From assembly GCA_026119855.1 (NCBI GenBank), contig JAOWBW010000379.1, positions 1,060,260-1,124,259 on the forward strand: a DNA stretch of 64,000 bases, read 5' to 3'. Positions 1 to 11,553 of this stretch are shown here, in pieces. This DNA is from Campanula takesimana (Eukaryota; Streptophyta; Magnoliopsida; Asterales; Campanulaceae). A program made the translations under genes and the position numbers. The notes under the pieces were generated by a model. That model saw nothing but the letters and a program-made list of their open reading frames with translations. It had not been told where the DNA came from and made no database searches. The first letter of the stretch is position 1. Each line of letters starts with the position of its first letter.

Positions 1-116
1 GATTATTATAAGTAAACATGAACAACAATAATAATCAAAACATCTCTTTATTGATATGAAATAAATGATAACAATTACAACGTTTATTAAACGTGCCTAG
101 GGCACCACTACCAACA
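1..116 (-). repeat. Copia-1 3' LTR, partial
   Basis: Positions 1-116 match 7074-7189 without indels and with about one visible mismatch. The right edge ends in CCAACA, so on the minus strand the LTR begins TGTTGG. The near-identity suggests a fairly recent insertion, though only 116 bases can be compared. Confidence 0.95.
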
Positions 117-130
117 ATCTCCCACTTGCC
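117..130 (-). other. Copia-1 polypurine tract
   Basis: Immediately inside the 3' LTR the minus strand reads GCAAGTGGGAGAT and then TGTTGG. A purine-rich run touching the 3' LTR is the plus-strand primer expected for an LTR retrotransposon. Confidence 0.85.
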
Positions 131-2034
131 CTAGGCCCAATCTCCCATGTATCTAATACCCATGGACCTAACATGACCATCATGTTTAGCTTGTGGAAGT
201 CCCTTTGTTAGTGGGTCCGCAACATTGTCATCAGTAGGTACTCTGCATATATTTACGTCTCCCCTATCAATGATCTCTGGAATGATATGAAAACGCCTAA
301 GTATGTGTTTGGATTTCTGATGTGGTCTTGGTTCCTTTGCTTGAGCAATAGCACCATTATTATCGCAATAAAGGTCTATTGGATTAGCAATACTAGGAAC
401 CACTTCAAGTTCAGTTATGAACTTCTTAATCCAAACAGCTTCCTTTGCAGCATCCGATGCAGCAATATACTCAGCTTCTGTTGTAGAATCAGCGGTTGTA
501 CTTTGCTTGGAACTCTTCCAGCTTACATCTCCACCATTTAACATAAACACAAAACCTGATTGCGATCGGCTATCATCTTTGTCGGTTTGGAAGCTTGCAT
601 CCGTGTAAGCATTTACAACGAGATCATCTTCCATCCCTCCATAGACCAAAAACGAGTCTTTAGTCCTTCTCAAGTACTTAAGAATTGCTTTTACGGCTAT
701 CCAGTGATTTTCGCCAGGGTCGGATTGGTATCTACTTGTCATGCTCAAAGCATAAGATACATCCGGCCTAGTACAAATCATAGCATACATGATGGACCCA
801 ATTGCCGAAGCATATGGAACATCATTCATTTTCTCACGCTCATCGTTTGTCTTAGGACATTGAGTCTTGCTTAGAGAAACTCCATGTAACACGGGCAAGG
901 TTCCTCTCTTAGAATTTTCCATACGGAATCTTCTAATGACCTTGTCAATGTATGTACTTTGGCTTAAACCAAGTAGCCTCCTTGATCTATCTCTATAGAT
1001 CTTAATGCCAAGAATATATGCGGCTTCACCCATATCTTTCATTGCGAAGCACTTTCCTAACCAAGTCTTCACAGACTGAAGTGTAGGAATGTCGTTTCCA
1101 ATGAGAAATATGTCATCCACATATAAAAAAGGAATAGCACTATGCTCCCACTAATCTTCTTGTATACACAAGGCTCATCCTCGTTTTTGATGAAACCAAA
1201 CTCTTTGACCGATTCATCAAAACGGAGATTCCAACTCCTTGAAGCTTGCTTCAATCCATAGATAGATCTCTGCAATTTGCATACTTTAGAATCTTATTCA
1301 AAACCTTCTGGTTGTGTCATATACACATCCTCTTGGAGTTTTCCATTTAGGAAAGCGGTTTTGACGTCCATCTGCCATATTTCATAGTCATGATATGCGG
1401 AAATGGCAAGCAAAATTCTTATAGACTTGATCATTGCTACGGGTGAAAAGGTCTCATCATAGTCAATACCATGAACTTGCCTATAAACCTTCGCTACAAG
1501 CCTAGCTTTGTAAGTATGCACCTTCCCATCCATGTCAGTCTTCTTCTTGAAGACCCATTTGCATCCTATGGTTTTTACACCTTCGGGCGCATCAATCAAA
1601 TTCCAAACTTGATTGTCTTGCATGGATTGCAATTCAGATTCCATGGCTCCAAGCCACTTGTCCGAATCAGGAGAAGACATCGCCTCTTGGTAGGTTGACG
1701 GTTCATCATTCTCAATGATTTCTACCTCGTTACTATCCGTTACGAGAAATCCATATCTCTCGGGCTCGGATCGTAACCTACTAGATCTGCGAGTTGCTTG
1801 TGTATTTTGAATAGGTTCCACAACTCCTTGTGGTTCTTGTTATTGTTCCACTATTGGTTCAATGTTATTTTCTGGGTCTCGAATTTCTTCAAGATTTATT
1901 TTACTCCTACTGATTTCTTTGGAGAGAAACTCTTTCTCTAGAAAGACACCAGTTCGGGCAACAAACACTATGTTGTCCTCACGGTTGTAAAAGTAATATC
2001 CTCTAGTTTCCTTAGGATATCCACGAAAATACAT
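131..2034 (-). pseudogene. Copia-1 pol: integrase tail, reverse transcriptase, RNase H
   Basis: This part of the polyprotein copies RNA to DNA and degrades the RNA template in the virus-like particle. The frame from 2034 holds the integrase tail (YPKETRGYYF) and the linker, then an in-frame TAA at 1840. RT follows from about 1690 with KWVFKKK, ARLVAK and DVKTAFLNG. A second in-frame TAA lies at 1294, just before YGLKQASR. About position 1125 a one-base loss in a T run shifts the frame inside the catalytic YVDD box, so VDDIF is read in the next frame. RNase H follows with TDASF, TEAEY and DNNGA and ends at 131 near VADPLTKG, the usual copia C-terminus. All core motifs are present, so this is a recently disabled gene. 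Confidence 0.92.
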
Positions 2035-3452
2035 TTATCAGATTTGTGTGCAAGTTTGTCTGAGACGAGTCTTTTGACAAAAGCTTCGCAACCCCAAATC
2101 TTCATGAAAGATAGACAAGGCTTCTTTCCGCTCCACATCTCATATGGAGTCTTTTGAACCGATTTAGTTGGAACACGATTTAGTGTGAAAGCAGCGGTTT
2201 CTAGGGTGTAACCCCAAAAGGATATTGGAAGATCAACTTGACTCATCATTGATCGAACCATGTCTAACAAAGTCCGATTCCTCCTTTCAGACACACCATT
2301 ACATTGTGGCGTTCCGGGTGGAGTCAATTGTGAAACTATTCCACAATTCTTTAGATGATCATTAAATTCTTGACTCAAGTATTCTCCACCTCGATCTGAT
2401 CGAAGTGCCTTAATACTTTTGCCAAGTTGTTTTTCCACTTCATTTTGAAATATTCTAAATATCTCAAATGCTTCACTTTTATGTTTCATTAGGTAAACAT
2501 ACCCAAATCTACTATAATCATCAGTGAAGGTTATGAAGTATTGAAATCCTCCCCTAGCATTGCTACTTAATGGTCCGCATACATCGGAATGTATCAACCC
2601 CAATAAGTCACTTGCCCTTTCACCCAACTTGGTAAAAGGTGTCTTAGTCATTTTTCCAAGAAGACACGACTCACAAGTGTCATATGACTCGAGGTCACAT
2701 GAACCTAAAAGTCCGTCCCCATGGAGTTTTGAGATACGCTTCTCATTAATATGACAAAGACGGCAATGCCATAAATAGGTATGATTTACATCATTAGGTT
2801 TAGATTTCTTATTTACATGATAGACATTGTCATTATTTTCATTCTTGACATCCAAGATATAAAGGCCATTAAATGAATTAGCAATACCATAAAGCACATC
2901 ATTTAAATAAATAGAAAATTTCTTATTCTCAATAAGAAACTTAAAACCTTCATTATCCAAACAAGAAATTGAAATAATATTTCTGCTTAAATCCGGAACA
3001 TAATAACAATTGTTCAAAATAAGAATTAATCCGGAAGGTAAAGTGACTTCATAAGTCCCTACGGCTAATGCAGCAACTCTTGCTCTATTCCCCACGCGTA
3101 GATCTACTTCACCTTCTTTAAGCAGTCTCCTATTCTTTAGTCCCTGCACATTTAGACAAATGCGAGAACCACATCCGGTATCCAATACCCAAGAATCAGT
3201 GGTAGAAAGGAGAATATCTATCATATAGATACCTGAAGTCGACGCAGCCTTGCTGCTCTTCTTCTTCTTTTGCTCTTCCAAGAAAGCCTTGCAATTACGT
3301 TTCCAATGACCAATTTCTTGACAATGGAAACAAATTGCATCCTTTTGTGCCTCAGAAGCCTTGGCAACCTTTGCCTTGCTTATTTTGGGTTTGACAACTT
3401 TCTTACCCTTTCCTTTGGCACTAGCCTTCTTCCCATCATGAACCAAGAGCAC
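1968..3452 (-). pseudogene. Copia-1 zinc knuckle, protease and integrase
   Basis: This is the middle of the polyprotein. A gag-type CCHC knuckle (CFHCQEIGHWKRNC) opens the frame near residue 42. The aspartic protease site is LDTG within DSWVLDTGCGS. The integrase has its zinc-binding region (HCRLCH, then CESCLLGK), the catalytic aspartates in HSDVCGP and RSDRGGEY, and the glutamate in NGVSERRNRT. The integrase core therefore looks complete. A one-base loss near 2023 shifts the frame, and the product ends in an aberrant tail. At the other end a one-base loss near 3460 separates it from gag. The start near 3452 is only where the open frame begins. Confidence 0.92.
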
Positions 3453-4075
3453 GGGAGACCTTTCTCCACAATTTTCATCTCTGCAGTTTTGAGCATCCCA
3501 TGCAACTCAGAGAGATTCTTATCCATTCCATGCATGTTATAATTAATCACAAACTGATTATAACTTTTAGGCAATGAATTAAGAATGAGATCCGTTGCTA
3601 GCTCCAATGGGATTGGATAGCCAAGTTTCTCAAGGTGCTCTACATAACCTTTCATTTTAAGAAAGTGAGGACTCACTTGTTGCCCTTCATTCATTTTACT
3701 AGTAGTGAATGCAACAATGGTCTTGTACCTCTCTTGCCTAGCTTGCTCTTGAAACATGGTTCTCAACTCCACGCCTATCTCATAGGCTTCCAAATGTTCC
3801 AAACTTTGTTGGAGTTTTGAACACATAGCAGCAAGCATGAGACAACTTACATCTCTAGAATCATTACGATGTTTCTTGTAATTGTCCCTTTCTACCCTAG
3901 GGGCAGTAGGCGGTGGTTCAGCTGGGAGAGGCCCATCGAGAATGTACAACTTATCTTCTTGCCTAAGAATGATTCTTATGCTACGGATCCAATCCATAAA
4001 GTTAGTACCATTCTCTTCGAGCTTATCCTTCTCAAGGATCGATCGTAATGACATTGATTGAGTGTTATTAGTCAT
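3380..4075 (-). pseudogene. Copia-1 gag (capsid)
   Basis: The ATG at 4075 opens a capsid-like frame. It begins with a NGTNFMDWIRSIRI-type segment, then PLPAEPP, ARQERYKT and LPKSYNQFVINYN, as in UBN2/gag_pre-integrase copia Gag proteins. Gag forms the virus-like particle. After about residue 205 the true frame is lost by a one-base deletion near 3460, so the last 25 or so residues are out of frame and the zinc knuckle lies in the next frame. Normally gag and pol form one ORF in this group. Confidence 0.9.
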
Positions 4076-5659
4076 TATCTACAAATATGCAAAATTTCCA
4101 AAATTTAATAAGTACCGATTTTCATTAAAGAGATAAAAAATGTATTTTTCAAACAAAATACTCCCACTAAATTATATAACCTTCATATACATCCAATGTA
4201 TAATATAATTTAATTGGGCTAAGATCCAACTTTAATTTAACTTTTGAGTCCACGGAGGCGGACCGCTCAAAAACTAAATTAATTAGGTAGACAATCATGT
4301 CAATCATATCCCATACGATTCTTAGATCCTTTTATGAGATTCTTTGAGAAATCCAATTTCAAAAACATGTTTAATCTCATCTTTTGCCTAGGCCCAAAAC
4401 TGTTTTGACGCCTAATTAAGTCAAACCATTTTAAACGCATAGGAACCATTCAATTTAATGCACCTTGCGGAGGCAAGCCCACATTAAATTAATAAACCTC
4501 ATCTTGCTCATACATGAATAAAATCAATGCACTTCGCGGAGGCGAACCCACATCAAAATCACCCATATATAAACAAGTGTTTTAATCATGGCATGGCAAA
4601 GAAGGACTTAAAACTTTCTTTGAAGGTTCATCACATATAGCATATAACACATTTACGAGCACATAATATAAACATGTTACACATCAAATTTAGCCACTAA
4701 ATTAATCCCATTAATTTAAGCATGGTATTTATGTGTCATTAGTTTCTTTATAATTATGAGGATGAGACTATTTTAACTTCGGTTATTATCTCCAAATCAA
4801 GACAACAAGACGTGCGGTCGAACTAAGCCATTAGGCAACCACAATCCCGCACTAATTCAAGAAACCAAGAAAGTAGTCCATGTGGTCGAAACTAAGCAAT
4901 AGATGGTCTCGATGAACGTAGGCCAATTGCATTCACAATTCCACATGGATATCCAATCATTGAATCAAGAACCTTTGTTTCTCAATTTTAGCAATTATGA
5001 ACTCTTCATAATTCTAACTTCGTTTTATCTTTGAAACTTTGATTGCGATCAATTTTGGGAAACACAATCTCGATGAACGCAGATTAGCCATCCAAAACTT
5101 GAACCAATCTAGGAATCACAAGACTAAAACAAATAGGAAAATCAAACCCCAAAATCCACACAGAAACCAACTACCCGAAACCCATTCCAGATCAGCAAGC
5201 CTGGATTGGTTCTGTTACTGGTTTTGTTGAATTTATCGAAAATTCCATATTCAGATTTTGAACAAAATCAGAATATTCCATTCTGGCCTAGCGAGCGCGC
5301 GCCTGGTCCAGCGCGAGCGGGCGCCTGCAACGCTCGCGCGCCTGGTCCAGCGCGGGCGAGCGCTTGTATGGTCAGAATGGTATAGAATTTTCAAGTTCGA
5401 AAATTTTGTCTCAAAATTATTTTTCCCCTGATTATTAAAACTTTGATCCAATCAAAAATCAATAATCGAAATAATTCAGAATCCACCATAGTTTTTATTG
5501 CGATTGAATCGTGCGATTAAAGTTGCAAAAACAATAAACCACATAAAATCACAAAACACATAAATATCACATATTCCAATATTCATATCATGCAAGGCAC
5601 ATAAACAATTTATATACACATAACATGATCTAAGTATTGAATTAATCAACATGAACGGG
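4076..5659 (-). other. Copia-1 5' leader between PBS and gag
   Basis: About 1.6 kb of AT-rich sequence without credible coding content. It holds three related hairpins (4248-4546), two partly repeated boxes around 4813-4925 (variants of GGTCGAACTAAG), and a CpG-rich cluster at 5291-5362 with repeated GCGCGCCTGGTCCAGCGCG-type blocks. A leader this long is common in plant copia elements and usually carries dimerisation and packaging signals. That role is inferred here. Confidence 0.7.
4248..4546 (-). repeat. Three GGAG-loop hairpin repeats in the Copia-1 leader
   Basis: Three related repeats at 4248-4263, 4464-4477 and 4533-4546 share a GGAG loop (plus strand) with different but self-complementary arms: GTCCAC/GCGGAC (one mismatch), CTTGC/GCAAG and TTCGC/GCGAA. 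The last two also share flanks (TGCAC before; CCCACAT after). On the element's RNA (minus strand) the loop reads CUCC. Confidence 0.6.
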
Positions 5660-5671
5660 GCTCTGATACCA
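5660..5671 (-). other. Copia-1 primer-binding site
   Basis: The minus strand reads TGGTATCAGAGC one base inside the 5' LTR, complementary to the 3' end of initiator tRNA-Met, the usual primer for plant copia elements. Confidence 0.9.
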
Positions 5672-5672
5672 G

Positions 5673-7189
5673 TGTTGGGTTTCCAAGTAACATGCGCAGC
5701 GGAATATAGCAATTAAAATTTTAAGAAACCCAAAGCCATGGATCCGTTCATACGATTAAATCAAATACAACAACATGAATAAAGGATGAACTAACCCTTG
5801 ATGGCTATCAAAGTTTTCTCTTGGTCTTTGGTGGAGATTTGAAGACTTGATCACGATCACAAAGCTTGAACACGAACTTTGAAGATGATGATTTTCACCC
5901 TCTAGCGGTATCCACACTTCGAACGAATATCAAAGGAGCTTCTTTGATCTTGGTTGCTAGACCAATATTATGAAACACACTTTCACAATATAATAAAGAA
6001 CTATATGGAATTTATTTGTGAATTATTTTGTTCCTCAATCAATGATATCTTAGAACAAAATAAAATCTCTCTCAAACTCTTTGAGACTCACAAAAGCACT
6101 AGTAAATATGGTCTGGCCGAATAGGTGTTTTTATACACAATTAAGACCTATTCCAAATAGGTAACTTGTGCCAAAAAACTTTCCTAATCGAATTAGGAAT
6201 TTTCCTGTCGGCATACCGGGCGCCCGCCTGGTCCTACCAAGCGCCCGCTCATTTGGCCAGAAGGTCAAGTTTCTTTTCGGCTTGTTCAAGCGCCCGCCTG
6301 GTGCAACCCAAGCGCCCGCTTGGTTGACCAGGAGGCCCAGAACTTTTCCAAAAATTCCTTTGAGATCCTTCGACCCTAAATACCAATATAGTCCTTTTAT
6401 TTAGGATTCGTTCTATTGTGTGTGACCCTCTAGGATTATACTAAGTTGGCAATGGGCTCAAACATGATTCCATAAGATATGATTAGGTTCTAGCAAACCG
6501 TCATACCTACCCAAATAGTATAACTAGATACAAGTTCGAATTCCTTTAGAATATGTCACAATCCCTTTGTCCACGATGTCATTGAACACAAGTCATGGTC
6601 AAACAGTCAACTTGTTTTGTTCAATACTTTCTCGATTCCGAATATGTTGATAATTCAAATGCTATTGATCTAATCAATCCATTTGAGTTCGGCCGAACAT
6701 TTCATCAACATCATTCCTTCGAAGGGCCCAAGCTTGACATCTCTCCGTGGAGGGACAAATCCATTTAGCTTATTATTCTTCCCAACGGGAATCCGATTAT
6801 GCCAATCATACCCTTTATAACTACTCGGTTAAAAGTAGCGTTTGAATATGTCAAACATAATGTTCATCAAGTGGAAGACTATAATAACTTCATGTCTAAG
6901 GATTCAAATGACATAACTAATATGAGATATATGTACGACATAGACCATGACATAAATCTCATACAGCGGGTCATGTCCAGTACCTTGTTCCAAACAAGTA
7001 CCCATAAATCTAACATGATCATCTCATGATCATTTAGCCTTTATACTAGTGCTTAACAAGTACTAGGGACGGGGATTATTATAAGTAAACATGAACAACA
7101 ATAATAATCAAAACATCTCTTTATTGATATGAAATAAATGATAACAATTACAACGTTTATTAAACGTGCCTAGGGCACTACTACCAACA
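5673..7189 (-). repeat. Copia-1 5' LTR (1517 bp)
   Basis: Bounded by TGTTGG on the plus strand at 5673 and CCAACA ending at 7189, next to the PBS on the internal side. It carries the CpG-rich twin motifs (6216-6326) and a TATA box (6129-6136) for minus-strand transcription. The rest is AT-rich with no coding signal. Confidence 0.93.
6129..6326 (-). promoter_or_regulatory. Copia-1 LTR promoter: TATA box and twin CpG-rich sites
   Basis: On the minus strand a TATAAAAA box (6129-6136) lies about 85 bp downstream of a CpG-rich cluster. The cluster has two pairs of GCGCCCGC cores, at 6220/6241 and 6290/6312, spaced 21 and 22 bp. The surroundings are AT-rich. The TATA is conventional U3; the role of the paired cores is inferred from recurrence in other families in this window. 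Confidence 0.55.
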
Positions 7190-7628
7190 CGATCCTCTTC
7201 CTCCAATCTGAACTAAATCCTTAGAACCCTTAATCGAGTTGGTAAAAACAGTAGATTGTTCTTTCTTAGGTTTTTGCACACCAAGATTTAAATCGAAAAT
7301 AGTTAAGATCTCAATTAGTTTGTCAAAATTTAGAGTCTCAACATCATGAAATTCCTCTACCACCAAGATTTTCATGTTGAAACTTTCTGGTAGAGATCTT
7401 AACATTTTGCTTACAAGTCTAGAATTAGGGGATGGATTCCCCTAACACGTATAACTCATTTGCAATTTTTATCAATTTAGAAGAAAAATCATTGATGGTT
7501 TCATTCTCTTCCATTCTCATATTTTCAAACACAATCATTAAAACCAAAAGCTTGCTTTGTTTACAGTCCATTATGGCTACTACAAGGATAGACTCTCTAT
7601 AATGTCGAGAGAATGTTCTTGATGCCAA
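7190..7628 (-). pseudogene. Copia-type gag fragment (UBN2-like)
   Basis: The minus strand reads FENMRMEENETINDF and SSKLIKIANEL, then after a one-base shift in a C run near 7439, NSRLVSKMLRSLPESF and VVEEFHDVETLNFDKLIE. This is the middle of a UBN2-type Gag, and no other part of its element is present. It directly abuts the Copia-1 LTR, so Copia-1 may have inserted into an older copia relic. Confidence 0.75.
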
Positions 7629-7978
7629 TTGAAAGAAATATAGCTAGTATTGTTTTTGGGAACGGCCACTTGTGATCTGAGAATACTGTCACAAGTGTCT
7701 TAACAACTGGCACAACAACTGTAAATGGACAGAAACTCAGAAAAACGTAAAAAACGTAGCCGATTAAGTAAAAACACGAATTTAAACATTTCAGTAAGCG
7801 GGACTGGATTGGGGTTTGGAGGGTTGTTTTCTTTGGGATTTGAGAGTGGGTGGGTATTTAGAATAATGGGATTGGAGGTTATAAAACTAGGGGGGGTGAA
7901 TGTGGAGGTAAAAAGAGGCTCTTTTGTGATCAAGAAGAGATGTTGTAAATAAGAAAAGGGAGGGAAATAAGGTGCAAT
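7629..7978. other. Unassigned sequence next to the inverted LTR
   Basis: No recognisable domain. A 75-codon plus-strand frame at 7725-7952 is low-complexity and unsupported. Part of this stretch may be the downstream end of the inverted Tat-type LTR, but I cannot align it to the other Tat LTRs. Confidence 0.4.
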
Positions 7979-8244
7979 CCGTTACTGCCATAATGGGAGG
8001 CGCACGAGTCCCGCTTTATAGGCGAGACGCGCGCGCAGCCCACAAACAGTGTCGGAAGCGCCTGCGGGTGGAAAAGACAGAATGACAGAAATGACTCTAA
8101 AAGTTAATTCTGTTATGCAGTTTAGTCCAAAACTAACGGAATCAGTTAGGAAATTAACGGAAGTAACAGAAATTAACGAAAACAAGTTAAATAAAAATAC
8201 TATGTATGCAATCGGGGTGAGAGGTCCAAAGTGGGGTGTCTGCA
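7979..8244 (-). repeat. Inverted Tat-type LTR fragment
   Basis: Read on the minus strand from 8244 it begins TGCAGACACCCC and follows the first part of the Tat-1 LTR (14961 onward): the TTGGAC block, CTCACCCCG, TTTCTGTTACTTCCGTTAA and GGACTAAACTG all recur with scattered differences. A CpG-rich cluster (8024-8070) and a TATAAAG box (8014-8020) follow. The end of the LTR is not recognisable. It is a related subfamily, not a copy of the Tat-1 LTR. Confidence 0.8.
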
Positions 8245-10420
8245 GTAAGATCCAGAAATCCGAAGGGGAACCAACTCCCATGTCTCCCCGAGAATGGTGG
8301 GGGAAGAAAAGTGACCATAGAGTCCGAAACAGAGATTACCATGGGGGAGGAATCGACGGATCTAGCCTCCATGTTCGAAGAACTCGCCATCATGGATAAG
8401 TGCCAAGTAAATGCCATCTACGACACCGACACGAGAAGGGAAACTATCAGCGAGATCCAGCCAAGCTCCGAGCTGATCAACAACTGGTATTCTACAAAGG
8501 GGCCCGTGGTATCCGAGAAATTCTTGGTCAAGAAGATGGGTTGCATTCCACGCAAGGTTATAAAGGAAGACTTGTTCACTTTCACTTTCGAGTCCGAGAG
8601 TGTTTCCGACATCCTCACCCTAGAGGATATGGAGGCCATAGCCGAGCGTGTGTTCCCTTTCTTTGTTAATGAAAAATTTGATCTTTCTGAGTACCCCGAG
8701 ATTGCAAACTAATGAATGATGAATTAACTAATAACGAAATCTATTGAACTAGTTAATAACGATTCAAATAATGATGAAATAGACCACGAAAACACAACAT
8801 ACTTAAATGAACTTGCTCAACAGGTCCGTAGTCGTGGTGAAAATGGTCCAGGGGCTGACGAATAATTTCATGTTGTTAATCTGGGTACCGACGAAGAGTC
8901 GAAAGAAACCAAGATCGGAAGCTTCTTCAAGGGGGAAGAGAAAGACAGATTGACTGCACATCTCAGAGAGTTCGTGGATGTATTTGCATGGTCATACAAA
9001 GACATGCCGGGTTTAGACAGAAAGGTCGCAGAGCACAGAATTCCGATCAGAGACGATGCTAAGACAACAAAGTAGAAACTCAGAAAGATCAAGCCAGAAT
9101 GTTCTCTACAAGTCAAAGAAGAGATAGAGAAGCTTCTCAGTGTAGGCTTCATTAAAGTTATTGAGTATCCAACATGGCTAGCCAATATGGTCACAGTCCG
9201 AAAGGCTAATGGCAAGGTTCGTGTTTGTGTGGACTTCCGGGATTTGAACAAAGCTTCTCCAAAGGATGACTTTCCACTACCCAACATCGACATGCTAGTC
9301 GACTCCATTGCTGCCAATGAGGTCCGCTCATTTATGGATGGTTTTGCTTGGTACAATCAGATTCTCATGGCTGAAGAGGATCAACAGAAGACTGCTTTCA
9401 CAACACCGTGGGGCACCTTTTGCTACACAGTTATGCCGTTTGGGTTAAGGAAAGATGGGGCTACTTATCAAAGGGCTGTTACAGACTTGTTCCATGACAT
9501 GATTCACAAAGAGATCAAAGTCTACGTGGACGACATGATCATCCACTCTAAGGGGACCGACGGTCAACACTTGATAGACCTCTGCAAGTTCTTTGAAAGG
9601 CTTCGGCAACACAAGATGAGGCTCAATCCCACAAAGTACACTTTTGGGGCTATCCGAGGCAAGGTTCTTGGTTACATGGTCACGGAAAGGGGAATTGAAG
9701 AGGATCCCTCAAAAATCAAGGCAATCATTGACATGCCTCCTCCCAAGGCACATAAAGAAATTAAAGGTTTCATGGGCAGACTTCAGTACATCAGTCGGTT
9801 TGTGCACCAGCTTACTTCCATGTGCGTGCCAATCTTCAAGTTACTCAAGAAGAACGTGGCTCTAGAATGGATCGACGCTTGCCAAGAAGCCTTCGACCAA
9901 GTGAAGCATTACTTGACATGCCCTCCAGTTTTGGTTCCACCTCACAAGGAGAAACCTCTCTTGCTCTACCTCACAGTGAATGATGAAGCCCTTGGGGCTA
10001 TGCTAGCATAAGAGCAATGAGACTCCACAAAGGAGAATGCCATTTATTTTGTCAGTCGCCGATTTCAAGGAGGCGAAAAGAACTACTCCGTCTTGGAGAA
10101 GTCATGTGAAGCACTGGTTTGGGTTACTCAAAAGCTCAAACATTACATGGAAGCCTTTCCAATCAAGCTAGTAGCAAAAGTGGACCCGCTCCGCTACATA
10201 TTTGAGAAGCCTTTCATGTCAACAAGGATAGCCAAATGGTACTTCATGCTCGCCGGCTATGATATCACTTACGTCACACTCAAATCCATCAGGGGGAAAG
10301 TGTTCAGTGATCAGCTTGCTGAATTTCCGTGTGACGAAGCGAAGGGGGAGGACTTACAGTTTCCCGATGAACACTTGGTTTGCACTACAACCGAGGAAAA
10401 TAAGTGGCAACTCTTTTCGA
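8245..10420 (+). pseudogene. Tat-1 pol: linker, reverse transcriptase and first RNase H
   Basis: One reading frame continues from the start of this segment to about 10418 with nonsense codons but no frameshift. A linker precedes VVNLGTDEESKE and DVFAWSYKDMPGLD, typical of Tat pol upstream of RT. RT motifs are VCVDFRDLNKASPKDDFPLP, TPWGTFCYTVMPFGL and the catalytic YVDDMI near 9526. The first, catalytically decayed RNase H (FVSRRFQGGEKNYS) follows. Stops lie at 8710, 8713, 8725, about 8863, 9073 and two near 10010-10020; several sit where family members have Gln or Arg, fitting C-to-T decay. The normal 5' parts (gag, protease) are absent. Confidence 0.88.
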
Positions 10421-10815
10421 TGGCGCGGCCAATAAGCACGGTTATGGGATAGGAATGTTGCTTGTTGATCCAAAGGACATCTACACTCCGATCGCAATCC
10501 GTCTTGAATTCGAAGCTACCAACAATATTGTTAAATATGAAGCATGCATAGCGGGGCTACAAGCAGCGATAGAAAGAAATGTCACAGATATAGAAGTGTT
10601 CGGTGACTCCCTGCTCTTTATCAATCAGACATCGGGTAAATGGCGAATCCAAGACCCGACCCTCCGACAGTATGGTCTACACCTCGAGGAATTAGTCGAA
10701 CAGTTCCAAGACATCACGTTCAATTATTTGCCGAGGGACAAGAACCGCTTTGCCGATGCCTTAGCCATAATAGCCTCATTGGTTGAAATGTCCAAAGGAA
10801 AAATGGTGAAACCCT
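10404..10815 (+). pseudogene. Tat-1 second RNase H (aRNH type)
   Basis: After a one-base loss in a T run near 10418 the frame reads FDGAANKHGYGIGMLL, KYEACIAGLQAA, VFGDSLLFI and DKNRFADALA. This keeps the D, E, D, D catalytic pattern of RNase H. A second, archaeal-like RNase H behind the degenerate one is an established mark of the Tat clade. It would remove RNA from the hybrid during reverse transcription. Confidence 0.85.
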
Positions 10816-11524
10816 TCAAAATATCAAGAAGGGCCAGTCCGGCATATATTCCTCATGAGATCATCTCCGACAATGGCTCTCACTTTGAGAAAGAAATGGA
10901 TGCACTTTTGGTTAACTACAAAATTACCAAGCACAAGTCATCCCCGTACCGTCCCCAAGCCAATAGAGCGGTCGAAGCAGCAAATAAGACAATCGAGGTC
11001 ATCATACGAAAAATGGCTTCAACGGGAAAGGATTGCCCGAGAAATTACCACTAGCATTGTGAGGCTACCGCACATCAATACGGTCAGCAACGGGAGAAAC
11101 TCCATATTCGTTGGTTTATGGTTCCGAAGCCGTACTCCCAGTCGAACTTGAGGTTCCTTCTGTACGGGTCTTACTCGAAAACCAAGTCAACGAGGTTGAC
11201 TGGATGCAAAGTCGATATGAGCAACTAGCCCTACTCGACGAAAAGAGGTTAAGAGCGTTTGAACGCACAAGGGCTTATCAACAAAGAATGGCAAGGGCTT
11301 TCAACAAGAAGGTGAAGCCTCGAAATATCAAAGTGGGAGACTTGGTCCTAAGACAACATCCCCCCAATGCCATGAATCCCTTTGGGAAATGGGGACCTCG
11401 ATGGATTGGTCCTTACGTGGTCAAGAAGATACTAAGCGGTGGTGCGGTTCGACTCGTAGACTTGGATGGTGATCAATTGCCGAAGGAAGTCAACCTCGAC
11501 AAGCTCAAGAAGTTCTACGCTTAA
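10816..11524 (+). pseudogene. Tat-1 integrase, internally deleted
   Basis: RNase H runs straight into the second half of the integrase core: HEIISDNGSHF (second catalytic Asp), SPYRPQANRAVEAANKTI (catalytic Glu region), then after a frameshift near 11035 the tail VYGSEAVLPVELEVPS and PRWIGPYVVKKIL to the stop at 11522. The zinc-binding HHCC region and the first catalytic Asp are missing, so several hundred bases were deleted near 10815. A TGA near 11062 replaces a Trp found in relatives. It cannot encode active integrase. Confidence 0.85.
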
Positions 11525-11553
11525 CAAATAAAGACCATAAAAAAAAATGCTCG

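Larger units (their letters stand above)
1..7189 (-). mobile_element. Ty1/copia retrotransposon Copia-1, 3' LTR cut by window edge
   Basis: A nearly complete copia element read on the minus strand: 5' LTR (5673-7189), primer-binding site, about 1.6 kb leader, gag, protease, integrase, reverse transcriptase, RNase H, polypurine tract, then the first 116 bases of the 3' LTR at the window edge. The order PR-INT-RT-RH defines Ty1/copia. Both LTR ends carry TGTTGG/CCAACA. The gag and RT resemble the Tork/Angela group, but I cannot fix the lineage. Three single-base frameshifts and two in-frame stops make it non-autonomous. The left target-site duplication is outside the window. Confidence 0.95.

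Noticed and set aside
4248..4546. GCGGAGGC hairpins resembling the lentiviral SL3 packaging loop
   Set aside because: The GGAG loop is on the plus strand, but Copia-1 RNA is the minus strand, where the loop is CUCC. The resemblance is therefore not in the RNA.
5251..5451. 66-codon minus-strand frame rich in Arg (TSARPRWTRRASVAGARSRW)
   Set aside because: It is created by translating the CpG-rich repeat cluster of the leader; no homology or start context supports a gene.
7725..7952. 75-codon plus-strand frame
   Set aside because: Low-complexity composition, no domain, opposite to the surrounding LTR-like DNA.
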